Assembly (NCBI RefSeq): GCF_024218795.1
Contig: NZ_CP100400.1
Span: forward strand, 3,038,001 to 3,102,000
From: Halorussus aquaticus
GTDB lineage: Archaea > Halobacteriota > Halobacteria > Halobacteriales > Haladaptataceae
DNA: 64,000 nt
Direction of reading: 5' to 3'
The stretch's first letter is position 1; each line of letters begins with the position of its first letter. The position numbers were made by a program, and so were the translations under genes. Of the stretch, positions 54,655 to 61,821 are shown piece by piece. Below the pieces are notes generated by a model. That model was not told where the DNA came from. It saw only the letters and a list, made by a program, of their open reading frames with translations, and ran no database searches.

Positions 54655-56379
54655 TTACACCGCCTCAGTCCCGCGAACGCCGGTCCGGACCTGCACGGCG
54701 TCCTCGACGGGAATCACGAATATCTTCCCGTCGCCGGGTTCGCCGGTGTCGGCGGCCTCGCGAATCGCCTCGACGACCTCGTCGGTGGGCACGTCGGCGA
54801 CGACGCACTCGACTTTCACCTTCTGGTGGAGGTCAACCGTGTACTCCTCGCCGCGCCACTGGCCGGTCTTCGCGGGTTGGCTCCCGCGGCCCGAGACGTT
54901 CGTGACCGTGAGACTCGGCGCGCCGACCTGTGCGAGGGCGGTCTTCACGTCGCTGAGGCGGTCGGGCCGGACGACGGCGGTGACCATCTTGATTTCGCCG
55001 GTGTCGGGCAGGTCACCGGCACCGTCTGAGCGAAGCTCCGACGAGGCTCGCGAACTCGAAGTTCGCTCACCCCCGTCGGCACGCAGACCGCCAGCGCCGT
55101 CGGTCCGCACTGCGCTTCCCTCGGACACCTCGGGACGACCGAACTCGGGGTAGGTGTCCACGCCGTGTTCGGCGATGTCGAGACCTTCGCGCTCGTGTTC
55201 GGTGCTGACCCGGGCCTGACCGAGCAGTTTCAGGACGCCGAAGACGAACGCCGTCGCGCTGACGGTCCACAGCGCGATGACGCCGACGCCGATGGCCTGC
55301 GCGACGAAGCTGACCTCGTAACCGGGGATGGCGAAGAACGGGAACAGCAGCGCCCCGAGGACGCCCGCCGACCCGTGGACCGGGAAGACCGCACACACGT
55401 CGTCGATTTTGAGCTTCCGTTCCACGAACTCGAAGACTATCGGAAGCTGTCCTCCGGCGACGAGACCGACGACCAGCGCGCCGACCCACGTGATGGCGTT
55501 CGTGTTGCTGGTGATGCCCACCAGTCCGGCGAGCATCCCGTTCGCGACGTAGAGGGTGTCGACCTTGTCGGTCTTGATTAGCGAGACGGTGCCCGCACCG
55601 ATTGCGCCCGCGGCCATGCCGAGCGTAGTGGTCAGCGCGACGCGACCCACCGTGTCGGCGAACGCGCCGAGCGCGAGGGTACCGTTCTCGACCACGAAGA
55701 CGCTCGCGGCGGTGCCGACGTTGAAGCCGTACCAGCCGAAGCAGAGGATGAGCGTCCCGAGGACGGCGAACGTCACCGAGTGGCCGGGGATGACGTTGAC
55801 CGACCCGTCGTCGTTGTAGCGGTCCATCCGCGGCCCGAGAATCCACGCCGCCGTGAGTCCGGCGATGCCGCCCATCCCGTGGACGATGACGCCGCCCGCG
55901 AAGTCCTGGAAGCCCGGACCGATGGTAGTGAGGAAGCCGCCCGCCCACGTGAAGCCGACGACGACCGGGTAGATGACCGCCGACAGCAGGACGGTGTAGG
56001 TCACGTAGGCCCGGAGCTTCGCCCGGCCCGCGACCGCACCGGACACGATGGTCGCCGCGGTCATGGCGAAGACCGCACCGAACAGCCAGCCGATCCACGA
56101 GTCCGACCCGCCGTTGACGTAGGCGAAGGGGTCGGCCGCCCCGCCGACGACCGACGAGAGACCCGCGCCGACGAGGAAGTAGACGATGACGCCCACGCTC
56201 CACGTCAGCATGTTCTTGGTCAACTGGTTGGCGACGTTCTTCGACCGGACCTGCCCCGCCTCCAGCATGGCGAAGCCCGCGTGCATGAAGAAGATGAGGA
56301 AGGTCACGGTCAGGACCCAGACGTTGTTGACCCCGCTGGCTATCGACCCGGGGTCCACCTGTAGGGGTGCGCCTAGCAT
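54655..56379 (-). CDS. Ammonium transporter fused to a C-terminal PII (GlnK) domain
   Basis: 574 residues. Residues 1 to about 400 form an Amt channel with 11 helices ([73 protein letters not shown]). An approximately 60-residue Gly/Ser/Asp-rich linker joins a full PII domain (462-574: [22 protein letters not shown]-loop [14 protein letters not shown] with Tyr513, and [18 protein letters not shown]). PII normally blocks Amt as a separate GlnK protein. The gene has its own GGAGG and overlaps a leaderless 31-codon ORF by 7 nt. Confidence 0.95.
   Translation of the reverse strand: MLGAPLQVDPGSIASGVNNVWVLTVTFLIFFMHAGFAMLEAGQVRSKNVANQLTKNMLTWSVGVIVYFLVGAGLSSVVGGAADPFAYVNGGSDSWIGWLFGAVFAMTAATIVSGAVAGRAKLRAYVTYTVLLSAVIYPVVVGFTWAGGFLTTIGPGFQDFAGGVIVHGMGGIAGLTAAWILGPRMDRYNDDGSVNVIPGHSVTFAVLGTLILCFGWYGFNVGTAASVFVVENGTLALGAFADTVGRVALTTTLGMAAGAIGAGTVSLIKTDKVDTLYVANGMLAGLVGITSNTNAITWVGALVVGLVAGGQLPIVFEFVERKLKIDDVCAVFPVHGSAGVLGALLFPFFAIPGYEVSFVAQAIGVGVIALWTVSATAFVFGVLKLLGQARVSTEHEREGLDIAEHGVDTYPEFGRPEVSEGSAVRTDGAGGLRADGGERTSSSRASSELRSDGAGDLPDTGEIKMVTAVVRPDRLSDVKTALAQVGAPSLTVTNVSGRGSQPAKTGQWRGEEYTVDLHQKVKVECVVADVPTDEVVEAIREAADTGEPGDGKIFVIPVEDAVQVRTGVRGTEAV
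55028..55066. repeat. Short hairpins within the Amt-PII linker
   Basis: GAGC-GAA-GCTC (55028-55038) and GCGAACT-CGA-AGTTCGC (55050-55066), each with a 3-nt loop. Such mini-palindromes are typical of haloarchaeal intergenic DNA, yet here they are in coding sequence between the transporter and PII domains. Confidence 0.6.
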
Positions 56380-56468
56380 TCAGACCCCTCCGTCGGGAGT
56401 TCGACGAAGTCATCTGGACGACTGTGCAGGAAAATCTCGTATTCTTCTGGGTTCGTGTGTTCGCTCAC
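56373..56468 (-). CDS. 31-residue leaderless ORF overlapping amt
   Basis: GTG-started [23 protein letters not shown] then [11 protein letters not shown]. Its codons and acidic composition are haloarchaeal, TTATGTAC (complement of 56491-56498) lies 23-30 nt upstream, and its TAG overlaps the amt ATG by 7 nt (ATGCTAG). The amt SD (GGAGG) lies inside it. Either a conserved microprotein or a regulatory leader peptide for the transporter. Confidence 0.65.
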   Translation of the reverse strand: MSEHTNPEEYEIFLHSRPDDFVELPTEGSEC

Positions 56469-56819
56469 GATATACTGTGACGGGAAAACAGTACATAAGG
56501 ATAAGCGTTGAATTTCTACAGAATAATCTGTCTACGGTAGACGGTCGTCCGATTTAAAATCGGATAATATCCATATAAGGTTGTATTCCGTCCAGAAAGC
56601 GGACGTTCGGGCGTTCGGTTTTCGGACGTTCGTAGGGCGGGGTCGGAGCGTGCGCCCTCGTCCCACGAGTCGAGGGCGCGCGCGACGGAAACCGGACTCA
56701 GAAGCGCGTCGATGGCCAGAGAACGGCTACGGAACCGTCCTGACGGGTGCGTTCGCCGTACCACCTCGTCCCCGAGACCGAGGCGCGGCCTTTTCGGAGT
56801 CGGCGTCGTATCTCGACGC
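56469..56819. other. Regulatory intergenic region between amt and a cupin gene
   Basis: 351 bp between divergent genes. The amt-side 110 nt are AT-rich and contain the TATA element at 56491-56498 and two palindromes (56530-56542 and 56548-56564). The remaining part toward the plus-strand gene shows no clear coding signal. Confidence 0.6.
56530..56564. promoter_or_regulatory. Two adjacent palindromes upstream of amt
   Basis: GTCTAC-G-GTAGAC (56530-56542) and TCCGATTT-A-AAATCGGA (56548-56564), both perfect, 5 nt apart. The second is unusually long for chance. They are 60-100 nt upstream of the leaderless ORF of amt and near AT-rich promoter-like sequence; candidate operators. Confidence 0.5.
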
Positions 56820-57314
56820 ATGACCGACAGCGAGTTCCGCAAAGTCGCGGTCGAGGACCTGCCCGACGCCCCCAATCCGACTCGGCACAAGAAGGAAGTG
56901 GACGAGGCGGTCGGCGCTACCGAGTTCGGGTTCAACGTCTACCTCGCCGACCCCGGACAGCAGTTGCCGTGGGGCGAACACCGTCACCCGGACCACGAGG
57001 AACTGTTGTACGTCGTCGAGGGCGAGATTCGCGTCGAGACGCCCGACGGCGACTACGACGTGGGGACGGGCGAGGCGTTCTTCGTCCCGCCCGAGGCCAA
57101 ACAGCGCACGGTCGCGACCGGCGAGGGACCCGCGCGGGTAATCGCGGTCGGCGCGCCGAAGGCCGACGACGGCGCAGTCATCGAAGAACGATGTCCGGAG
57201 TGCGGCGACGAGACCGACCGCGACTACGAAGAACGCGACGGCGGTGACACGTACGTCCTCTACTGCGGGGACTGCGGGGCCGAAGTCAGGCGAATGACCG
57301 CGGGGCCGGAGTGA
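56820..57314 (+). CDS. Cupin-domain protein with C-terminal zinc ribbon
   Basis: 164 residues. The cupin core has GEHRHPDHEELLYVVEGEIRVET and GEAFFVPPEAKQRTV, with the metal-binding His residues of cupin motif 1. A zinc ribbon follows (RCPECGDE ... YCGDCGAEVR). The ATG at 56820 is chosen because the upstream extension is Arg-rich and un-conserved. Likely a small metal-binding or ligand-binding protein; substrate unknown. Confidence 0.87.
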   Translation: MTDSEFRKVAVEDLPDAPNPTRHKKEVDEAVGATEFGFNVYLADPGQQLPWGEHRHPDHEELLYVVEGEIRVETPDGDYDVGTGEAFFVPPEAKQRTVATGEGPARVIAVGAPKADDGAVIEERCPECGDETDRDYEERDGGDTYVLYCGDCGAEVRRMTAGPE

Positions 57315-57349
57315 CTCGGTCGGTACGTCGTCCGTGACGTAGTCTCCGG

Positions 57350-57997
57350 TCAGTGCTCGGTCTCTGTGACCCACTGCACGGGAAACGGACCGTCCGGTTC
57401 GCGGTCAGGGTTATATCCGATTCTCACCGCGCCGCGCTCCGCGGGCCGAGGCACGACGAACGCGGACCACGCCGTGGTGGTCTCGCCGGGTTCGACCGCG
57501 AGTCCCTCGGCGGTCCACTGGCCGGGGTACTCGACCCGACGTAACTGGTCCGCACGAATCCGCCACTCAGTCTCGGGGTTCTCGATGCGGTACTGCTCGG
57601 AGAACGCCTCGCCGCCGACGAGCGCGACGAACCGGCCCGCGAGATGCTCGTCCAAGGCAGAGCCGTCGTTGGCGACGCGGGTCGTGGCGACGAGTAGTTG
57701 CTCGTCGGGCGGTAGCTCGTGGGTCTCGCCGTCGTCGGTTTCGACGGTCGCCGACAGCGCCAGTTCCGTCACGGCGAACCGCCAGTGGCCGTCGGCGTGC
57801 CACTCACCGAGTTCCAGTCGCTCTTCCGGCGTTTCTTGGGTTGTGTGTGCACTCTCAATTGTTCGCGTACTCACTCGCTCGTCAGTTCTCTGGGTCGTCA
57901 CCGGGGTCTCTGCTGCCCGCTCTGAACACCCCGATAGCGCGGTGGCAAGCAGCCCTCCGCAAGTGGTTAGCAGTCTCCGCCGAGAACTTGTTCTCAT
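57350..57997 (-). CDS. Tat lipoprotein with a DUF4352-like domain
   Basis: 215 residues. Twin-arginine-like RRRLL near residues 6-10 and lipobox LSGC with C24 predict an anchored lipoprotein. The mature part (FAVTELALSATVE ... EQLLVATTRVANDGSALDE ... AFVVPRPAERGAVRI) is an immunoglobulin-like beta domain resembling DUF4352/TMEM-accessory proteins. Function unknown. Confidence 0.8.
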   Translation of the reverse strand: MRTSSRRRLLTTCGGLLATALSGCSERAAETPVTTQRTDERVSTRTIESAHTTQETPEERLELGEWHADGHWRFAVTELALSATVETDDGETHELPPDEQLLVATTRVANDGSALDEHLAGRFVALVGGEAFSEQYRIENPETEWRIRADQLRRVEYPGQWTAEGLAVEPGETTTAWSAFVVPRPAERGAVRIGYNPDREPDGPFPVQWVTETEH

Positions 57998-58104
57998 GGT
58001 AATTTCTATTAATAATATACTAAATCAACCTTGTGGTCGCTGTACTTCTGACGATACATACTCCAGTAGAGAAAATAAATGTATGTCAGTCTGAGATAGA
58101 AAAA

Positions 58105-58112
58105 TTTACTTA
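58105..58112 (+). promoter_or_regulatory. TATA box of the AT-rich island operon
   Basis: TTTACTTA, 25-32 nt before the ATG at 58137, indicates leaderless transcription of the first island gene. Confidence 0.6.
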
Positions 58113-58136
58113 CGCTGGGGGTAGAGGTATCGTTGC

Positions 58137-58874
58137 ATGGCAAAATACAGTAAATTAACGGAGGGCGGTGACAGCTACGGAGACGTACAAATGTACATCC
58201 GTGTGTATCCAAACACGTCGAATGAAGAAGGGAATGTCAATAGCTCATCTGACACGGTCCCGGGGGCACTAAAGAGCGCCTGTGAACAACTCCTCTCCTA
58301 TGGGTCGATAGACTACTACCGGATTTACAAGTTCAACACTGCTGACTCCGACCATTACCCAAAAACAGACAGTAACAATTCGTTCCAATCTTGGTTAGAA
58401 GACGGTAGTGACAACGGCTACGGAGAAGACCTATCGTCTTACAAGGGGACGCATCTGCTCGTCGGCGACTACAATGAGTGCAGTACGAGTACTGCTAACT
58501 CGGCATACGTCGTTAGTTGTGGAGATAATGCGTTCACCACCGGTGTCGGTGCAATTTCGCCTCTAAGCGGTTGTTCTACGTCGAAGGTAAAGGCATCTGC
58601 CGTTCAGGAGACACTCCATAACTTCATCAACTGGGAGAGTAAGGACGTTCGGTGTCTCGTCGATTGTGGATTTACGTCTGATGACTACATGTATGAACAC
58701 GCACTCGGCGAACGAAACTCAAGCCACAACACGACGCCGTTGCTCACGTATCATCCCAACCTCAATGGAATCGGGGACTGTAGTTATAACGGAGCTGACA
58801 ACGGATACACGACGAGTCTGACGTGGTGTACGAAAGAGGCTGTCAAGATAACGGGGAACTACCCGTCCTGTTAA
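58137..58874 (+). CDS. Cys-rich protein resembling a degenerate metalloprotease
   Basis: 245 residues, nine cysteines (49, 115, 128, 146, 173, 177, 215, 231, 245), no signal peptide visible at the only possible start (an in-frame stop lies upstream). The segment AVQETLHNFINWE (155-167) resembles an HExxH metalloprotease motif with Gln in place of the first His (QETLH, 157-161). EHALGERNSSHNTTPLLTYH (187-206) is typical of secreted haloarchaeal protein segments of this type. Possible inactive protease-like or antimicrobial-type protein; unproven. Followed 16 nt later by a Tat-exported protein. Confidence 0.75.
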   Translation: MAKYSKLTEGGDSYGDVQMYIRVYPNTSNEEGNVNSSSDTVPGALKSACEQLLSYGSIDYYRIYKFNTADSDHYPKTDSNNSFQSWLEDGSDNGYGEDLSSYKGTHLLVGDYNECSTSTANSAYVVSCGDNAFTTGVGAISPLSGCSTSKVKASAVQETLHNFINWESKDVRCLVDCGFTSDDYMYEHALGERNSSHNTTPLLTYHPNLNGIGDCSYNGADNGYTTSLTWCTKEAVKITGNYPSC

Positions 58875-58890
58875 TTAAGGAGGACATACA

Positions 58891-59631
58891 ATGCAAACCA
58901 ACAACACCGATACTGACGGCGTTGACCGACGAACCGTGCTAAAAAACGTAGGGGCTTCAGCAGGCCTCATTGGGCTTAGTGGACTCGCTAATGCGAGTTC
59001 AACCGAATCTATCGGAACTGTAGACTTAGTCCAAGTGGGTGTTGAATACCAATTCGATGAGCCATTCGAACTCCAAGAGTTCCTTATCAACGGTACACCG
59101 GGCTACTTCTTTGACTCAGCAGAGAAATCGATGTACCTGACTAGTGCAGTATCGCCAACTGAGAAGTCTGCCTTCCAGTCACGTGCGACGATAGTCAAAC
59201 AGAGTGGACTTGGCGCAATGAAAGAGCATTCGTTAGGCAACGAGTCTACTACTGTGCTTCCAACAGCACTTGACGACTCAACTTACCGGCCGATCGCCGT
59301 CCTCGGGTTGGAGGAACCGTTCCAAGAACCCGGTGTCGAGATCACGCCTGAAGCCGGTGCTGCGACTATCTCGACGGGGTCGTTCAAAACGGCCCTCCAA
59401 CCAAATACGGAACAGACGACTGAGGTGGATGAACACACGATAACCGTAAAAGCCTACGAGGTTTCCGATGACCTCGTTGACGCACCTCACATCCCGAAGA
59501 ACGAGCGTTCGGTGAACATCGACCGATGGCAACAGGAAATTGATGTGACGCGGGTCCTACGCGCTAAGTATCTGGAGGACATCTCGGTCGTGGACCTATC
59601 GACTCTTGACAACTCGAAAGGAGTGCCGTAA
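58891..59631 (+). CDS. Tat-exported partner protein of the island
   Basis: 246 residues. Tat signal RRTVLKNVGASAG (RR at 13-14) with probable cleavage after NASS. The mature part lacks Cys and is acidic, with repeated hydrophobic beta-type stretches (GTVDLVQVGVEYQFDEPFELQEFLING). A strong Shine-Dalgarno (AAGGAGGA) 8 nt upstream shows translation from an internal site of a bicistronic message. No family recognised. Confidence 0.8.
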   Translation: MQTNNTDTDGVDRRTVLKNVGASAGLIGLSGLANASSTESIGTVDLVQVGVEYQFDEPFELQEFLINGTPGYFFDSAEKSMYLTSAVSPTEKSAFQSRATIVKQSGLGAMKEHSLGNESTTVLPTALDDSTYRPIAVLGLEEPFQEPGVEITPEAGAATISTGSFKTALQPNTEQTTEVDEHTITVKAYEVSDDLVDAPHIPKNERSVNIDRWQQEIDVTRVLRAKYLEDISVVDLSTLDNSKGVP

Positions 59632-59682
59632 TTGACACCGGGGCCTTTTCGCCTCGTTCGCCTCTAGATAGTGCCAAGGTTC

Positions 59683-60669
59683 TCAGTCGAGACGGTCCGC
59701 CACGTCCTCGGCGAAGTACGTCAGAATCAGGTCTGCCCCGGCGCGTTTCATCGACACCAGCGACTCCATCGCCACCTCCTCCAGATTCAGCCACCCCTTC
59801 TCGCTCGCGGCGTGGAGCATCGCGTACTCCCCGGAGACGTTGTACGCCGCGACCGGGTGGTCGAACTCCTCGCGGAGGTCCCGGACGATGTCGAGGTAGG
59901 GGAGTGCGGGCTTGACCATCAGCACGTCCGCGCCCTGTTCCACGTCGAGGCGGACCTCGCGTAGGGCCTCGCGTCGGTTCCCGGGGTCCATCTGGTAGTG
60001 TCGCCGGTCGCCGAACGCGGGCGCGCCGTCCGCCGCGTCCCGGAAGGGACCGTAGAACGCCGACTCGTACTTGGCGGCGTAGCTCATGATCGGCACGTCC
60101 GAGAAGCCCGCGTCGTCCAGCGACTCCCGGATGGCTCCGACCATCCCGTCCATCATGCCCGAGGGAGCGACCATGTCGGCCCCGGCCTCGGCGTGAGAGG
60201 TCGAGATTTTGCCGAGCAGGTCGAGCGTCTCGTCGTTCTTCACCGTCAGGCGCTCTTCGCCCTCACTTGCTCCCTCTTCCAACACGCCGCAGTGGCCGTG
60301 GTCGGTGTACTCGCAGAGGCAGACGTCGGTAATCACGTAGGCGTCGGTCTCGGCGGTCACGCGGCGGGTCGCCTCCTGCACCACGCCGTCCTCGGCCCAC
60401 GCCCGGGTGCCGCGCTCGTCCTTCGACTCGGGGATGCCGAAGAGCATGACCGCCTCGACGCCGGTTTCGAGGACTTCCTCCACGCGCGCCACCGCGTCCG
60501 AGACGGGCACGCGCTCGTGGCCCGGCATCGACTCGATGGGAACTCGTTCGTCGGTCGTCGCGTCCACGAAGACGGGCGCGACGAGGTCGCTGGCGTCCAC
60601 GTCGGTCTCGCTGACCATCTCGCGGAGTCCGTCCCGCCGGAGGCGACGGGGCCGGTCGGTGAGGTTCAT
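59683..60669 (-). CDS. hemB: 5-Aminolevulinate dehydratase (porphobilinogen synthase)
   Basis: 328 residues. Zinc site VCLCEYTDHGHCG with three cysteines, SGMMDGMVGAIRE and the Schiff-base lysines in SYAAKYESAFYGPFRDAA and LMVKPALPYLDI are all present. It condenses two 5-aminolevulinate molecules to porphobilinogen. The ATG at 60669 is chosen; residues upstream in the long frame are not family-like. Confidence 0.96.
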   Translation of the reverse strand: MNLTDRPRRLRRDGLREMVSETDVDASDLVAPVFVDATTDERVPIESMPGHERVPVSDAVARVEEVLETGVEAVMLFGIPESKDERGTRAWAEDGVVQEATRRVTAETDAYVITDVCLCEYTDHGHCGVLEEGASEGEERLTVKNDETLDLLGKISTSHAEAGADMVAPSGMMDGMVGAIRESLDDAGFSDVPIMSYAAKYESAFYGPFRDAADGAPAFGDRRHYQMDPGNRREALREVRLDVEQGADVLMVKPALPYLDIVRDLREEFDHPVAAYNVSGEYAMLHAASEKGWLNLEEVAMESLVSMKRAGADLILTYFAEDVADRLD

Positions 60670-60809
60670 ATCGGTCCTTGCGGCCCCCTCGTCAAAACCG
60701 CGTCGCTCGCGGTCAGTTCGGCGGGGTCGCGCGGTCACGCTCCGGAGGGGGTTCTGCTCGGCCGGGGTCACAACGCATTTACTACCGCCAGTCGATACGA
60801 CAGTCACGA

Positions 60810-61523
60810 ATGCTGTCCCCGCTCGCTCTCGTCGCTTCCGACGTGCCAGTCGCACTCGGAGTCGCGGTGTTCGTCGCAGGCGCACTGCTGTCTAACGCGA
60901 CCGAACCCGGCGCAGTCCGGGAGTTCTTCGCCGACAACGGTCTCGTCCTACTCACGGCCGGTATCGTCCTCGCGGCGGTGGTCGGCGTCGGCCTGTTCTT
61001 CGTCGGAAACAAGGAACTCGCCAAGGCGTGGCTCGACCAGTACGGCCTGCTCGCGCTCTTCCTCATCCTGATTCTGGAGGGCGCGATGCTGCTGTACTTC
61101 GCGCCGAGCGAGAGCCTCGTCCCCCTCGGCGTCACGCTGCTCGCGGAGTCCTCGACCGACTACGCCACCATCGCGGCGGTCATCGCCGTCGCGGTGGTCG
61201 GGGCGACTATCGGGCAGTACGCGCTCTTCCTGCTGGCCAAGCGCGGCGGCCGAGAGTACCTGCTCGAAAAGCGCTGGTTCCGAATCGACGAGAGCCAACT
61301 CGACCGCTTCGACGGGTGGTTCCAGAAGTGGGGCCGTATCGTCGTCCCGGTGAGCAACGCCCTGCTGTTCACTCGGGGGATGCTCACCGTGCCCGCGGGA
61401 TTCGCCGAGATGAACGACGCGGAGTTCGTCGTCCTCTCGGCGTTGGGTACCCTCGTCTTCCAGACGTGGCTCGCGGCCGCGGCGCTCTACGCGCTCGAAC
61501 TCGGATTCCTCGGATTCCTCTGA
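60810..61523 (+). CDS. DedA-family membrane protein
   Basis: 237 residues with about six hydrophobic segments. The DedA/SNARE-associated region includes LFLILILEGAMLLYFAPSESLVPLGV, GATIGQYALFLLAKRGGREYL and RIVVPVSNALLFTRGMLTVPAGFAEM. DedA proteins are implicated in lipid flipping (undecaprenyl or polyprenyl phosphate) and envelope homeostasis. CATTTACTA at 60776-60784 sets a leaderless start at 60810. Confidence 0.88.
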   Translation: MLSPLALVASDVPVALGVAVFVAGALLSNATEPGAVREFFADNGLVLLTAGIVLAAVVGVGLFFVGNKELAKAWLDQYGLLALFLILILEGAMLLYFAPSESLVPLGVTLLAESSTDYATIAAVIAVAVVGATIGQYALFLLAKRGGREYLLEKRWFRIDESQLDRFDGWFQKWGRIVVPVSNALLFTRGMLTVPAGFAEMNDAEFVVLSALGTLVFQTWLAAAALYALELGFLGFL

Positions 61524-61821
61524 CCCGACCGCTCCACGCTCCGCGCTCGCGGAAACTCGGCCCGCTACCCCGTCGCGTTTTTCGGCGAAGTGGTAGGCGT
61601 CAGACCTAACAAGCCGCGGTTCGTAGGGTCAGGTGCGCTCGCGTGCCGACCTCATCGCGTGCCATGCCATGAACGCCACGCGAGCGCACTTCTGCCGCGA
61701 TGGGTGCGGCAGTCGCTCTCTTTCGATACTTCCACTCGATACCTGCCAGTACGTATCGTCCTCACGTTCGACGACGACTACGACGGCATAACCCCCGTAT
61801 CGACCCGAAAACGCCCGCTAC
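61524..61821. other. Intergenic region with a structured element
   Basis: 298 bp between DedA and the membrane Fe-S protein gene (convergent). Besides the hairpins at 61632-61711 nothing is recognised; a TTTTT run near 61578 could terminate dedA. Confidence 0.55.
61632..61711. ncRNA. Candidate structured RNA or large hairpin
   Basis: GTGCGCTCGCGTG (61633-61645) is complementary to CACGCGAGCGCAC (61677-61689), a 13-bp perfect stem with a 31-nt loop. A second hairpin TGCCGC-gatgggt-GCGGCA follows directly (61693-61711). No ORF explains it. Could be a small RNA, a terminator for convergent genes, or a mobile-element relic. Confidence 0.4.

Larger units (their letters stand above)
57998..59640. 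other. AT-rich genomic island with two co-directional genes
   Basis: Nucleotide composition and codon choice (aaa, act, tca, gga, att) are far more AT-rich than the flanking haem and lipoprotein genes. It contains two genes in one operon-like arrangement and no transposase or integrase. Likely acquired horizontally or of atypical origin. Confidence 0.7.

Noticed and set aside
56548..56564. NrpR-type nitrogen operator
   Set aside because: The known NrpR operator is GGAA-N6-TTCC; the palindrome here does not fit it.
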